Assembly: GCA_036426205.1 (NCBI GenBank) | Contig: WSYH01000661.1 | Location: 113,985 to 177,984, forward strand | DNA: 64,000 nt | Direction: 5' to 3' | Origin: Ascaphus truei | Lineage: Eukaryota; Chordata; Amphibia; Anura; Ascaphidae | In this document: piece by piece, positions 55,220 through 64,000 of the stretch | Position numbering within the stretch: the stretch's first letter is position 1 | Layout of the letters: each line of letters opens with the position of its first letter | Notes under the pieces: model-generated | Seen by the model: the letters and a program-made list of their open reading frames with translations, nothing else | Told to the model about the DNA's origin: nothing | Database searches by the model: none | Made by a program: the position numbers and the translations under genes

Positions 55220-56080
55220 TTGTGTCGCGCTGTTTCCCCCTCCCTATGGGAGATGTGGCGGCTACTGAGTGTGGGTGGTGCTTCACCTGTTGCTCACAGG
55301 AGGCCTTATTCTCCGCTGCTGGGAGCCTGGGGTGTACCTGATCCATCTGGTGACAGTGCCTCCACCTGTGAAGAATCCCAGCACTGCTGGGTACCCCGTG
55401 CACAGGACCCATTACAATCGACACACACTTGTAAATAATAACAGTTCACTGAACACAGATAAGAATAGGTATATCACTATAACCCATATCAGGTAGGCCC
55501 CGCATGGCCGTAACCCCTTAGTGCCCTCCAACTGCTGTGTCCACACACTGATGGGATTCCCCCAAAGTACTGAGTGTCCCTAGTCACCCAACCTCCCTGG
55601 TGTCAACAAGAGCCAACCCACCCAAAGTTTGCGACAGTGCTGCCCACAGTAAATGAAAATGTTATTGTTGGTGCACTTGGTGAGGTACCTGCCCAGGTGC
55701 TCCAGTACCCGGGCATGGCCGAAAAATAACAGTGATCCGCTGATCTAGCGTTGTCAGCGAAGCCTCTGCTTCTGCGTGGGGTAGTATTCCACTGGATGGT
55801 CCCACCATGAAGAGAGTCTCTATCTGTGGGGTGATCTGGTCCCTAAGAGTAGTGTCACAAAGCAGCAGGGTCTAGTTACTTGGGAGAGAAAATCAGTGAT
55901 AAGTGAGTCTGCTGTCTGAGCTAACTGACTGACTTGCAACCAGGGCTAAAATCTTGCCCAAGGCATTTCATTACAACCCAAAAAATATAAAGGTATACGT
56001 CTACTGAAAGATTAAAGATACTTGTGGGTACTGAAACTATATGGTGAAATCCCATAGAAATTTAGTGAGGGTTCACTCTT
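55220..56080. other. LTR-like insertion, no gene
   Basis: Starts TGTCGCGC directly after the candidate exon and has the composition of an LTR or retroelement leader. Second terminus not found. Confidence 0.3.
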
Positions 56081-56130
56081 TGTGAACCTTAAGAAGGTTC
56101 TCCTGTGTTGGACCAAAACATTGGATGAAT
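56081..56130 (+). ncRNA. Old hammerhead-like motif, degenerate
   Basis: CCTTAAGAAGGTTCTC...GGACCAAAACATTGG aligns base for base with the C3/G8 motif of PLE copy 1 (CTGAGGAAGGTCTC...GGGACCGAAACGTTGG), but G5 and G12 are lost. A decayed PLE end. Confidence 0.35.
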
Positions 56131-57394
56131 AAATACTAACCACTTGACCATTATTTTGGAGTTCTACTCTTCTCACTTGACTTTATCACAGCTACCACAC
56201 CACCATCAAAATCAGCATCATCATCATTCTTGGTAGTTGCCAATGGAATACTTTCAAATAATTGTATTCCCTTTTGTAGGGGCCCAAACAAGCCAGCACT
56301 CCTAGAGCATAATCTGAGCTGCTGCTGCTGCTGCTGATGAGCCAAATGTATGGTATATTTCCAGCACCTTCCACCATACTATTTACTAGTGTCTTCATTA
56401 ATCATCAATCTTCATCAATCATCAATCATCATTAACAAAGTTCCAGAAGCTTTCCACTGGCATTTCAGATTTGAGTGCTACATTAGATTCTCACAAAGTT
56501 GTGCATGACTACAGCATGGATTGGAGATAGAATTACCAGTGACATTGGTTAGGGGAGCTGTGTGGACTACTAAAGCCATATGAGCAACCCAGAACACTAC
56601 TTTGTTTGCATGCCACATGAGTGTGTGGCTAATTATAGTGGCACATTGGTGTGAGGCTAGTGTTGAATGCTATGCTCAACTTCCTGAGAAATAATTCCTT
56701 CCTGTGTGGTATCAAAAGAAAAAGTTTTTTAACAACATTACGGATACAGTACAACTGCATGCTCTTGATGCATATGAATCACTTATATTGCCTGCTAGAG
56801 AATTCATTAATTGCCTAATAAGGGTTTCAAAGTAACTGAAATTATTCTAAATTATAATTTAGGGCAGTGATAGAATCATTCAATTATATTAACAACTTCA
56901 ATGCCATACAGACATGCAGCATATGTCATGAAGAGTAGCACTGGGGAGTATTGATGGACGAAATTGTCAAAATCCGTTTCACAGAATTTCCCCAGCTTTC
57001 CATTCCATCTGTTCCGCAGAGTAAAATCCGTCTATGGCTTGTTTTTGTGTGGATTAATCAAAAAATGCAATTGAATACAATCTGTTGACGCATTTGTAGA
57101 ATCCAATCCGTGAATTCAGCAATCATTGGAGATTTTTAAGAATCCTCCAACGGATTGTGGAATCAGTGGATTTTATTTGAAAATCCTCCAATGGATTAAG
57201 TAAACCACAGATTGGATTGTAAATAATAATAAAAAAAAAAACCCATCAGGTAAAGTAGAATCGCACTTTTTGAGATGATTCGTGGAAATCAGCAGACCAA
57301 AGGAACCACCCTATTCGAGGTGGATCCAAATCCATGAAAAAAAAAGTCACCCATTTCTACTGGGGAGGCCCTTATGACATACAATGTACACCAT
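56131..57394. other. No gene seen
   Basis: A short CTG/CAG run (56,320-56,337), CATCAAT-type short repeats at 56,400-56,430, and repeated AATCCTCCAA/TGGATT words at 57,050-57,220. No coding signal. Confidence 0.4.
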
Positions 57395-57614
57395 CAGGTT
57401 TTGCACATTTTCTAGGAGTCATTTACAATCAGTGTTAGAATAAATGGAAGGAGAAAACCCTCCCGTTTACATCACAGGAATTAGGAACCAATTGTGTTAG
57501 CGCTCAGGTTTTGCACATTTTCTAGGAGTCATTTACAATCAGTGTTAGAATAAATGGAAGGAGAAAACCCTCCCGTTTACATCACAGGAATTAGGAACAA
57601 AATGTGTGAGCGCT
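57395..57614. repeat. Tandem duplication, 2 x 110 bp, nearly identical
   Basis: Units 57,395-57,504 and 57,505-57,614, both starting CAGGTTTTGCACATTTTCTA. Only a few differences at the ends, so recent. Confidence 0.9.
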
Positions 57615-58350
57615 CAGGAGAATAATCACATGATCACTAGTGCTAGAGGGGCAATAGCTACCGAGATGGCAGCAACCTCTGGCACTTAAGCAGTTAAAGG
57701 TATGGTATAATATTGCATCAATCTGGAATTTTTATTACAGTTCATTATTTTCCAACATTTTTGAACATAAGGTTATTAAATTTCCAAAGGCTAAGAAGCA
57801 GTGTCCAAATATGTCAGCAGCACTTTCATGGTTTGCTAAAGCAAATTTAGAATAACAAACCTAAAACCTAACCAGCCTTCTACAGACACTGCCAAGAACG
57901 GAGCAACACGGTAACTTACTTTTTAAGGAAACAGAATAATTTGCCCACATTTTTTTTTCCCTAAGGGTTTGCAATATTTAAATCTACAGAGCTTGTTGCT
58001 TATATTTTATACTTATTAAGATTACTTAAATTGAAGTAATGTAGTCAGACTTACTGTTCCCGTGACCATGACAAGTTACGAGATTACAGTCACGTGAATA
58101 CTTTGTTGTAGCCGTGACTCAGCTATGGTCAGCCGGCAGAATTGTTTGTGGGGTTATTTATGTTATTGCAATTCAGTATGTGATCCTGAAGATGGTGCAT
58201 TGAATATATTTGCCTAGGCCCGCACAATGACTTAAGAAGTGCTGTACAGTAACATTCTGATACTCAGTAGCTGTCACGGTGCCGTCATGGTGCAACAAAT
58301 TGCAAAAAAATACCAGGGATTCACACTTGGTTTGATGTGGCACGAATAAA
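57615..58350. other. No gene seen
   Basis: AT-rich unique-looking sequence. Confidence 0.45.
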
Positions 58351-58351
58351 T

Positions 58352-58620
58352 TAAGGGGCCTACAGTATGCAGTAAGCGTTCACAAGCCACTTATCGAGCA
58401 CTTACTGCCTAAAATGCCTACTCCGATTCTGTAAGCATCGATAAGTGGACAATAAAATAATAAATCGGTAAAAATGTCAGTGTTAAAAAAAAAAAATCGC
58501 TGAGTTAGTGGCGATAAGCTACTTATCGGTAGGTTCTAAAACTCGGGCAATTCTAGTAGCCGCGACCAGGTTATTGAGGCATATCATGGCTCTAGAATGG
58601 CGAGTTTCTCACAAAATCCT
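58352..58620. mobile_element. Harbinger-terminus-like fragment
   Basis: TAAGGGGCCTACAGTATGCA at 58,352 followed by GTAAGCG resembles the TAA-GGGCCTCATGCAGTAAGCG end at 59,458. Repeated CTTATCG words follow. The right end was not found. Confidence 0.4.
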
Positions 58621-58809
58621 CATGCCAGGAAAAGTTGGTGTGAAGGTGTGAGAACCTGCTACGAAGCGTCGAGACAGGACTTAGAAAACAAAAATGCTTT
58701 TTTTTTCTGCATCAGATTGATGCCGGGAGTCTCCGGAGCTGATACTCATTAATATTAGCACCGGAGGCCCCCGGCATCAATCTCAAGAAATACAAATGCA
58801 TTAACAGTC

Positions 58810-58925
58810 AACAGTTACCATTACCTTAGTGGCTAACCACAAAGGCAATGAAGAGGATAACCCCGCTACCCACTAAGGGCCAAATACCCCCTTCAGCCAA
58901 CCCTGCTACCCTCAATAAACACTAA
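58810..58925. repeat. Copy of the TACCTTAG/CCCCAATAAA repeat family
   Basis: Shares CATTACCTTAG, GGCAATGAAG and CCCTCAATAAAC with 51.2-51.9 kb. Confidence 0.55.
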
Positions 58926-58964
58926 CACCCACCTCCTCTACCCCCACATGATTGATACCAGAGG

Positions 58965-59212
58965 ACGTGGGTGGTCCTTGCTGGTGTTTGTGGTCCCTCG
59001 GATGGTCCCTGCGTGTTGTGCCTGTTGGTGTCTGGGGGTCCTCAGGTGGTCCCCACGGGTGTCTGTGGGCCCTCAGATGGTCCTTGCAGGTGTCCGGGGG
59101 TCCGCAGGTGTTCCCTGTGGGTTTCCAGGGGTCCCCAGGTGGTCTCTGCGGGTGTCTGGGGGCCCTCAGGTGGTCCCCACAGGTGTCTGGGGGACCTTGC
59201 GTGGTTCCCGCT
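58965..59212. repeat. Minisatellite, about 30-bp GGTCC units
   Basis: About eight units based on GGTGTCTGGGGGTCCTCAGG / TGGTCCC. GC-rich; ORFs in every frame are artefacts of the repeat. Confidence 0.85.
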
Positions 59213-59951
59213 GAGAGAGACCGGGATTTCGTACAATACACTGATTCTGAGTGCTAAATGTGAGTGCATTTCCACTTGTTTGCGAATGTCCATGAATATA
59301 ATTTTTGAAATATACTACACTATAAGAGTCTTTCTCTTTTATATAATTACGTCCTGGGGAGAGTCTGTGTTCCTGGGGGGAACCACGTTGAAGGTTGCTA
59401 TCCACACCAGCTCTAATCAGAGAGACAGTGTCTCTGATATGCCTCATTGAATCGGACTAAGGGCCTCATGCAGTAAGCGTCGATTAAGTGAAATCGGCAA
59501 GCTTACCGATTAGTCATGTTAATGGCGATTTTTCCTCTCCGTATGCAGTAAGTGCCGAATACATTCAAAATCAACCCGAAAACAAATCCGCCCACTCTCA
59601 CGATGATTAGCCGATCACACACAGGTGTATCGGCGTGCGTGGCGGGGTGCTGATAGGTTGCCCAATCACAAATCTTGCTGAATCAGGCGAAACAAGCATG
59701 TATTGGATTGCGCGCCATATTTAAAGGCAACGTGTAGTGCTAATCATTCTCTGTGTTGTTGGGAGTGAGAGAGAGAGAGACGCACAGAGCTGGCTGATTG
59801 AACATTTGCATATTGACTGAGAGACTTGTTGTGTATTGGGTGAGCTTTGTCCATTGTTGTTTTGTTTATATCTTTGTCTTGTTTTATATGTGGAAGTGTT
59901 TCGTGTGATTGGCTGTACATTTATTGTCTGTTTTTTGTGAGTGCTGGAAGT

Positions 59952-62900
59952 ATGCCCGCAAAGCGTGGGAAGAGTGATGCTGGTGGGAGTGGGAGTGCTA
60001 CTCGTGCGAGTACGCGTCGGAGTGAACGTACTGTTCAGGGGAGTGATGTTGCTGGTGCACCGAGTGGTGTTGCTGGGAGTGGGAGTGCTGTTGCTGGGAG
60101 TGGGAGTGTTGTTGCTGGGAGTGGGAGTGCTGTTGCTGGGAGTGGGAGTGCTGTTGCTGTGAGTGGGAGTGCTGTTGCTATGAGTGGGAGTGTTGTTGCT
60201 GGGAGTGGGAGTGCTGTTGCTGGGAGTGGGAGTGCTGGTGATAGGAGTGGGAGTGCTGGTGCTAGGAGTGGGAGTGCTGGTGCTAGGAGTGGGAGTGCTG
60301 GTGCTGTGAGTGGCGCAGTTGCTGATGGGGTGGATGGTGGTGGCGTGCTTGCTGGTGGGCAGCTTTTGGAGTCTCTTCCATTGGAAGAAGGAGAGTCCAG
60401 TCAGCACCAGGCAAGCTCTGACCCTAAACCTGCTCGGAAGAAACGTGTGGAGAAGCCACGTAATCCTCGCTTCAATGACCAGGAAAATACAGCTCTTGTC
60501 ACTGGCATTCTGGAGCACTATGACAGTATCTATGGACATTTACTAGGTAAGTGTACCTTTACATTTATTATTCAAATACATGTGATCCTAGGTCATCTGA
60601 GTTTTGTTCATATGCAAATATGGGTTCAGAATATCTTTCTATGTTAATTAGTCTGGAAACATAGCTTTTTATCATGCCTTACAAGGACAACTAAACACAG
60701 GCGGTCAATTTGCCATAACTGCATACAATATGAATGCAACCTTGCTTACATGTATAGGTTTAGTAGTGAATGCTCATGTGCTTCACATATTACACATAAA
60801 ACAGCATGTTTGCTATCTCTTGGAACAGCTAGCAGTGTAGGAAACTGGTGCTTCTATTATTATTAATTTACCTCATATATTTTATATGTTTTTCAAGGGC
60901 GGACAAGTTCAGCAAGCAGAAAAGAAATGTGGGACACAATAGTCATTGGTGTCAATGCGTGTGGGAATCATGTGAGGGACAAGCGGAATTGTCACAAGAG
61001 ATTTGATGATATTAGGTCCAAATTGAAAAAGAAAATACAACACCAACGCGTGCATGCTACTGGCACTGGAGGTGGGCCGACACCACAACGTCTCATATTA
61101 AGTCCATTGGAGGAGCTGCTTCGGGCAAAATTACTTCCCGTCGTCGTGGAAGGCTTACCTGGTGACCGTGATATAGGAATTTATCCCTCACAATTTCCAC
61201 CAGGTGAGAAATATTAATGTACTAGGCGTGTCGTTGCTTACAGTTATTTTGCATATTTACACTGCTTTTTATACTGTCTTCACAATATAAGCATACCTGC
61301 ATCTATATATGTATATGTCTGATTCTGTATATATATATATCTCAAAATAGACATATATGTTGTAGTCCTACTAAAAGCAGTAACTAATATAGCACGTGCC
61401 ATTGTGTGCTCATTTACATCTGAATTCCCAAAATGCATTGCTGCAGTGGAAGCAATTGATGGTGGGCGAAGATGGGGAACAACAGGGTAGTACACATGTG
61501 TAACACATGTTAATGAGAAATTATTACTAGCTACAGGTACAGAACATAAATATGTATAATATTATTGTGTATTTTATTTATTTTACTCCGACAAACATGA
61601 CATTACTGCCTATTTTAAGCATGCATCAAATATATTGCATGCAACGGCCTACAAACATCACTTGCACTAACACATCTATAGTTGTTTATGAAAAGGTCCA
61701 TTTTTGCTTTAAGTCATATACAGACAGCATAATGAGGCACACGTATCATATGTTATGTCATTGTTTTCATAACTTAAAAACTGCACACGACTATTTAGCT
61801 CATCTACCATTGTGTTAAAGCAGCTGCAATTAATATCTCATCACAGCATACACTTCAACAGAGGGGGTGGGGTTCAGCACACACACTAATTACAGCCTCA
61901 TTTTAGGGTCAACTTAGTTCACACCATTTTCACCTGTTTCAAGTAATTGAAAGGTGTGGCTGATTAGGCTTTTTGGGGAAGTGAATACCGTTCTTACAAC
62001 CTGACTAGCACAACTGAAGTTAATCACACTCATTTGAAAGCTTCACTTTAGCTACTAAATGCCCCAACAACTCATTACGTATCAAAGCTTACGTCACACA
62101 TTAGTTCACTCATATCTATAGTTGAACTACTACTATCAACGACACATTATCACACACTGCATGTGTTGTCTTGTTCAGTCACAGCCACATTCATGTGTGC
62201 CACATCTTATATTAATGTACCACACATATCCTCTACCAAAAACAACACTTTTTGCAATATGACCACCTTCATGATAACCATTGTGAATGGTCATCTCATG
62301 ATAGTTATGTACATTATGATACTGATATCACTACACAACATATGATTTTTATGTACAAATTTTATCTATTTATCCTCACGCATTACTGCAGAAACATAGT
62401 ATGTTTTATGTTAGGGAACTCAAAAGTTCTAAGTACACAGGCATGTACATTGTTATTACAACTATTTATGTTCACTTTCACACACACATTTTGGGTTAAG
62501 GAACTGATGCTGTTACGTACTCATAAATACAGAACATACAATAACTGTTTGTTCAATATTTACACATGTAAATGTAAAACTTATGTTATTGTTATATATA
62601 GTTGCCCCTGAAGGACATGTGTCACCTGAGACTGAACAAGTGTCTTCACCTGGGTCAGCCAGCTCAACACACCTAGAAGGTGAGTGTATCAGTTGGTGGC
62701 CATATAATATGTGCTCTTCTATATGTTATGTTGTCATGTTCATTATTTGTTTTGCACATCTTCTTTAAATAGGATTACTTAGTGTCAGTGAAAATGAAGT
62801 GTAAGGCAACATGTATTGTGTTAGTGATGTTAACTATCATGTAGGAGTTGTGAGTTTACAACAAGTTTTCATTCACTCATATTTCATACTGAGTCCAAAC

Positions 62901-64000
62901 ATTATTCTTAAGTCAAGGTAGTTTTTAATGTGAGGTTATAAAACGTATGGAAACATGTTAGTTGTTACTTATGACACAGTAGAATTACATAGTAACACAG
63001 CAGAGATTAACATGCCATTTAATAATGTGTACATTTATTTGTAGAACATGATGAAGAGGATTATGATGATGATGATGATGATGCCGCCGCCGCCGCCATA
63101 GACACACAAATACAAGCAAGTGACCATGAAGAGGTTCCAATTGAAACTGTTTTACCGCCAAATCGTCCAGCAAATACCACATATGATGCAATTGTAGCTT
63201 CTGAGGGAAAAATTGTGGAAGCAGAAAATCGTCGCCATTCTGACCTGATGACAGTGCTGGAAAGGATGATTGCACTGCAGGAAGAAACAGTTTCACAATT
63301 GGCACATCTCCACAGAGTCTTCATTGAAGTGCCTAAACAGTTGCAAAAAATCAACACCTCATTCGAAGCATTAGTTGTTCAGCAAACACAAGCTAATTAC
63401 TTGAGAATGACTAATGTATCACAATTCAACATCAACACCTCACAGGCAGGATCTGTTCATGCTGGCCAGTTTTCACCAAATTCATCTGATCTTCATTCAC
63501 CAGGTCCGAATGTTACCGGTCAAGTAGCAGACATTGCTGTGCAGGTTCCTGACGACATCCTACCGCTGCCATCTGTACAAATTCAGCAGCTGACACCTAC
63601 AAAGGAGGCGACAAAAACAAAACAAGACACACATGAAACAGACCAACCATCACTTGTGCAGTGTCTACCAACTTGCTCACATGTGTCAGTGGGCACAAGC
63701 CCTGTCCGTGAACAGTCACTACCCAAAAGCCCTGTAGGTGAGTCACTGCCCAAAAGCCCTGTAGGTGAATCACTGCCCAAAAGCCCTGTAGGTGAATCGC
63801 TGCCCAAAAGCCCTGTAGGTGAATCACTGCCCAAAAGCCCTGTAGGTGAGTCACTGGCCACAAGCCCTGTAGGTGAACAGTCACTACCCAAAAGCCCTGT
63901 AGGTGAACAGTCACTACCCAAAAGCCCTGTAGGTGAACAGTCACTACCCAAAAGCCCTGTAGGTGAGTCACTGCCCAAAAGCCCTGTAGGTGAGTCACTG
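59952..64000 (+). CDS. Myb/SANT-like (NAIF1/Harbinger-type) DNA-binding protein, four exons, 3'-incomplete
   Basis: Exons 59,952-60,546, 60,898-61,203, 62,602-62,679 and 63,045 to the edge join in phase (each intron phase 1) with donors GTAAGT, GTGAGA, GTGAGT and TTTTTCAAG, TATATATAG, TATTTGTAG acceptors. Exon 1: MPAKRGKSDAGG start, a 12-unit Gly-Ser repeat (residues 41-124), a basic KPARKKRVEKPRNPRF, then the Myb-like fold beginning DQENTALVTGILEHYDSIYG (about 175). Exon 2 completes it: RKEMWDTIVIGVNACG, KRNCHKRFDDIRSKLKKKI. Exon 4: an acidic DDDDDD run then AAAAA, a coiled coil (ENRRHSDLMTVLERM, LAHLHRVFIEVPKQL) and a nine-residue repeat. No stop, so apparently intact. The start at 59,952 is preferred over an upstream ATG (59,847) that would add a hydrophobic head. 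Likely nuclear; regulation not visible. Confidence 0.75.
60072..60323 (+). repeat. Coding 21-bp minisatellite in exon 1 (12 units)
   Basis: GCTGGGAGTGGGAGTGCTGTT-type units encode seven-residue AGSGSAV repeats. In-frame length keeps the ORF open; antisense ORFs rich in Ser-Thr-Pro are shadows. Confidence 0.9.
60547..60897 (+). other. Intron 1 of the Myb-like gene
   Basis: GTAAGTG donor to TTTTTCAAG acceptor, 351 bp, AT-rich, nothing else in it. Confidence 0.7.
61204..62601 (+). other. Intron 2 of the Myb-like gene
   Basis: GTGAGA donor to TATATATAG acceptor, 1.4 kb, AT-rich. Holds ORFs of 60-120 codons without resemblance to known families and no nested element I can identify. Confidence 0.65.
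62680..63044 (+). other. Intron 3 of the Myb-like gene
   Basis: GTGAGT donor to TATTTGTAG acceptor, 365 bp, no features. Confidence 0.65.
63716..64000 (+). repeat. Coding 27-bp minisatellite in exon 4
   Basis: CCCAAAAGCCCTGTAGGTGA-based units encode LPKSPVGES repeats, with some 30-bp units adding a Gln. Continues past the window edge. Confidence 0.9.

Larger units (their letters stand above)
59461..64000 (+). mobile_element. PIF/Harbinger-type element, left end visible
   Basis: TAA (59,458-59,460) followed by GGGCCTCATGCAGTAAGCGT, a terminus of PIF/Harbinger form, about 490 bp before the ATG of a Myb/SANT-like gene. Harbinger elements encode a Myb-like DNA-binding protein plus a separate nuclease; the nuclease and right end would lie beyond the window. 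An alternative is a domesticated or host gene with a MITE upstream. Confidence 0.55.

Noticed and set aside
58948..59450. Overlapping 80-160-codon ORFs on both strands
   Set aside because: They are the 30-bp GGTCC minisatellite read in all frames.
59721..60539. Minus-strand Ser/Thr/Pro-rich ORF of 272 codons
   Set aside because: Antisense shadow of the Gly-Ser coding minisatellite; the plus-strand gene has matching splice sites and a Myb-like domain.
63583..63998. Minus-strand repeat ORFs at the right edge
   Set aside because: Antisense shadows of the LPKSPVGES-coding array in exon 4.

Overview
The window is eukaryotic and reads as a transposon-dense intergenic stretch of an amphibian, most likely frog (anuran), genome. 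The evidence is the mix of repeat families (Penelope-like GIY-YIG retroelements, an L1/Tx1-type LINE, Ty3/Gypsy elements including a SCAN-bearing Gmr1-like one, PIF/Harbinger, Tc1, fold-back MITEs), spliced genes with GT-AG introns, long AT-rich gene-free stretches and TA/TG/CA microsatellites. I cannot name the species. No bacterial-type operon, CRISPR array, rRNA or tRNA gene is visible.

Layout. 0-0.6 kb: a CpG-rich housekeeping-type promoter (inverted CCAAT, ZNF143-like, NRF1, YY1 and ETS motifs) followed by a good splice donor. 0.9-3.3 kb: a Gypsy LTR and broken gag-protease, its gag split by a 559-bp fold-back insertion with a 14-bp target duplication. 3.7-5.3 kb: a minus-strand coiled-coil, gag-like ORF split by a hammerhead-bearing insertion. 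5.7-9.55 kb: Penelope-like element (PLE) copy 1, minus strand, with an intact reverse transcriptase-GIY-YIG ORF. 11.4-13.5 kb: a further PLE fragment, a perfect 39-bp-arm palindrome and a tandem array. 13.5-19.9 kb: a 6.45-kb composite insertion (14-bp flanking duplication) with inverted arms of about 650 bp, invaded at its AT-rich centre by PLE copy 2. 20.4-23.2 kb and 27.6-28.5 kb: fragments of another PLE family. 25.5-27.0 kb: Gmr1-like Gypsy remnant. 28.7-29.8 kb: a coiled-coil ORF whose heptads form a 21-bp minisatellite. 30.2-32.4 kb: a six-exon, decayed Tc1-like transposase. 36.3-41.8 kb: a decayed L1-like LINE. 41.8-46.8 kb: fold-back elements, MITEs and an LTR. 47.9-49.1 kb: a non-autonomous Harbinger-like element. 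50-59 kb: mostly quiet DNA with fold-backs and minisatellites. 59.5 kb to the right edge: a Harbinger-type terminus followed by an apparently intact four-exon gene for a Myb/SANT-like DNA-binding protein that runs out of the window.

The unifying theme is a set of about ten hammerhead-ribozyme-like motifs, nearly all inside PLE terminal repeats or fold-back arms. Hammerheads in PLE terminal repeats are established. What looks less ordinary here is that the copies form two sequence classes in which core positions 3 and 8 covary (C-G in one, U-A in the other), that most copies carry an extra A between core and stem II, and that both full PLE copies share a -1 overlap between an upstream coiled-coil ORF and the RT-endonuclease ORF. 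Except for the right-edge gene and PLE copy 1 ORF2, essentially every coding region is broken.
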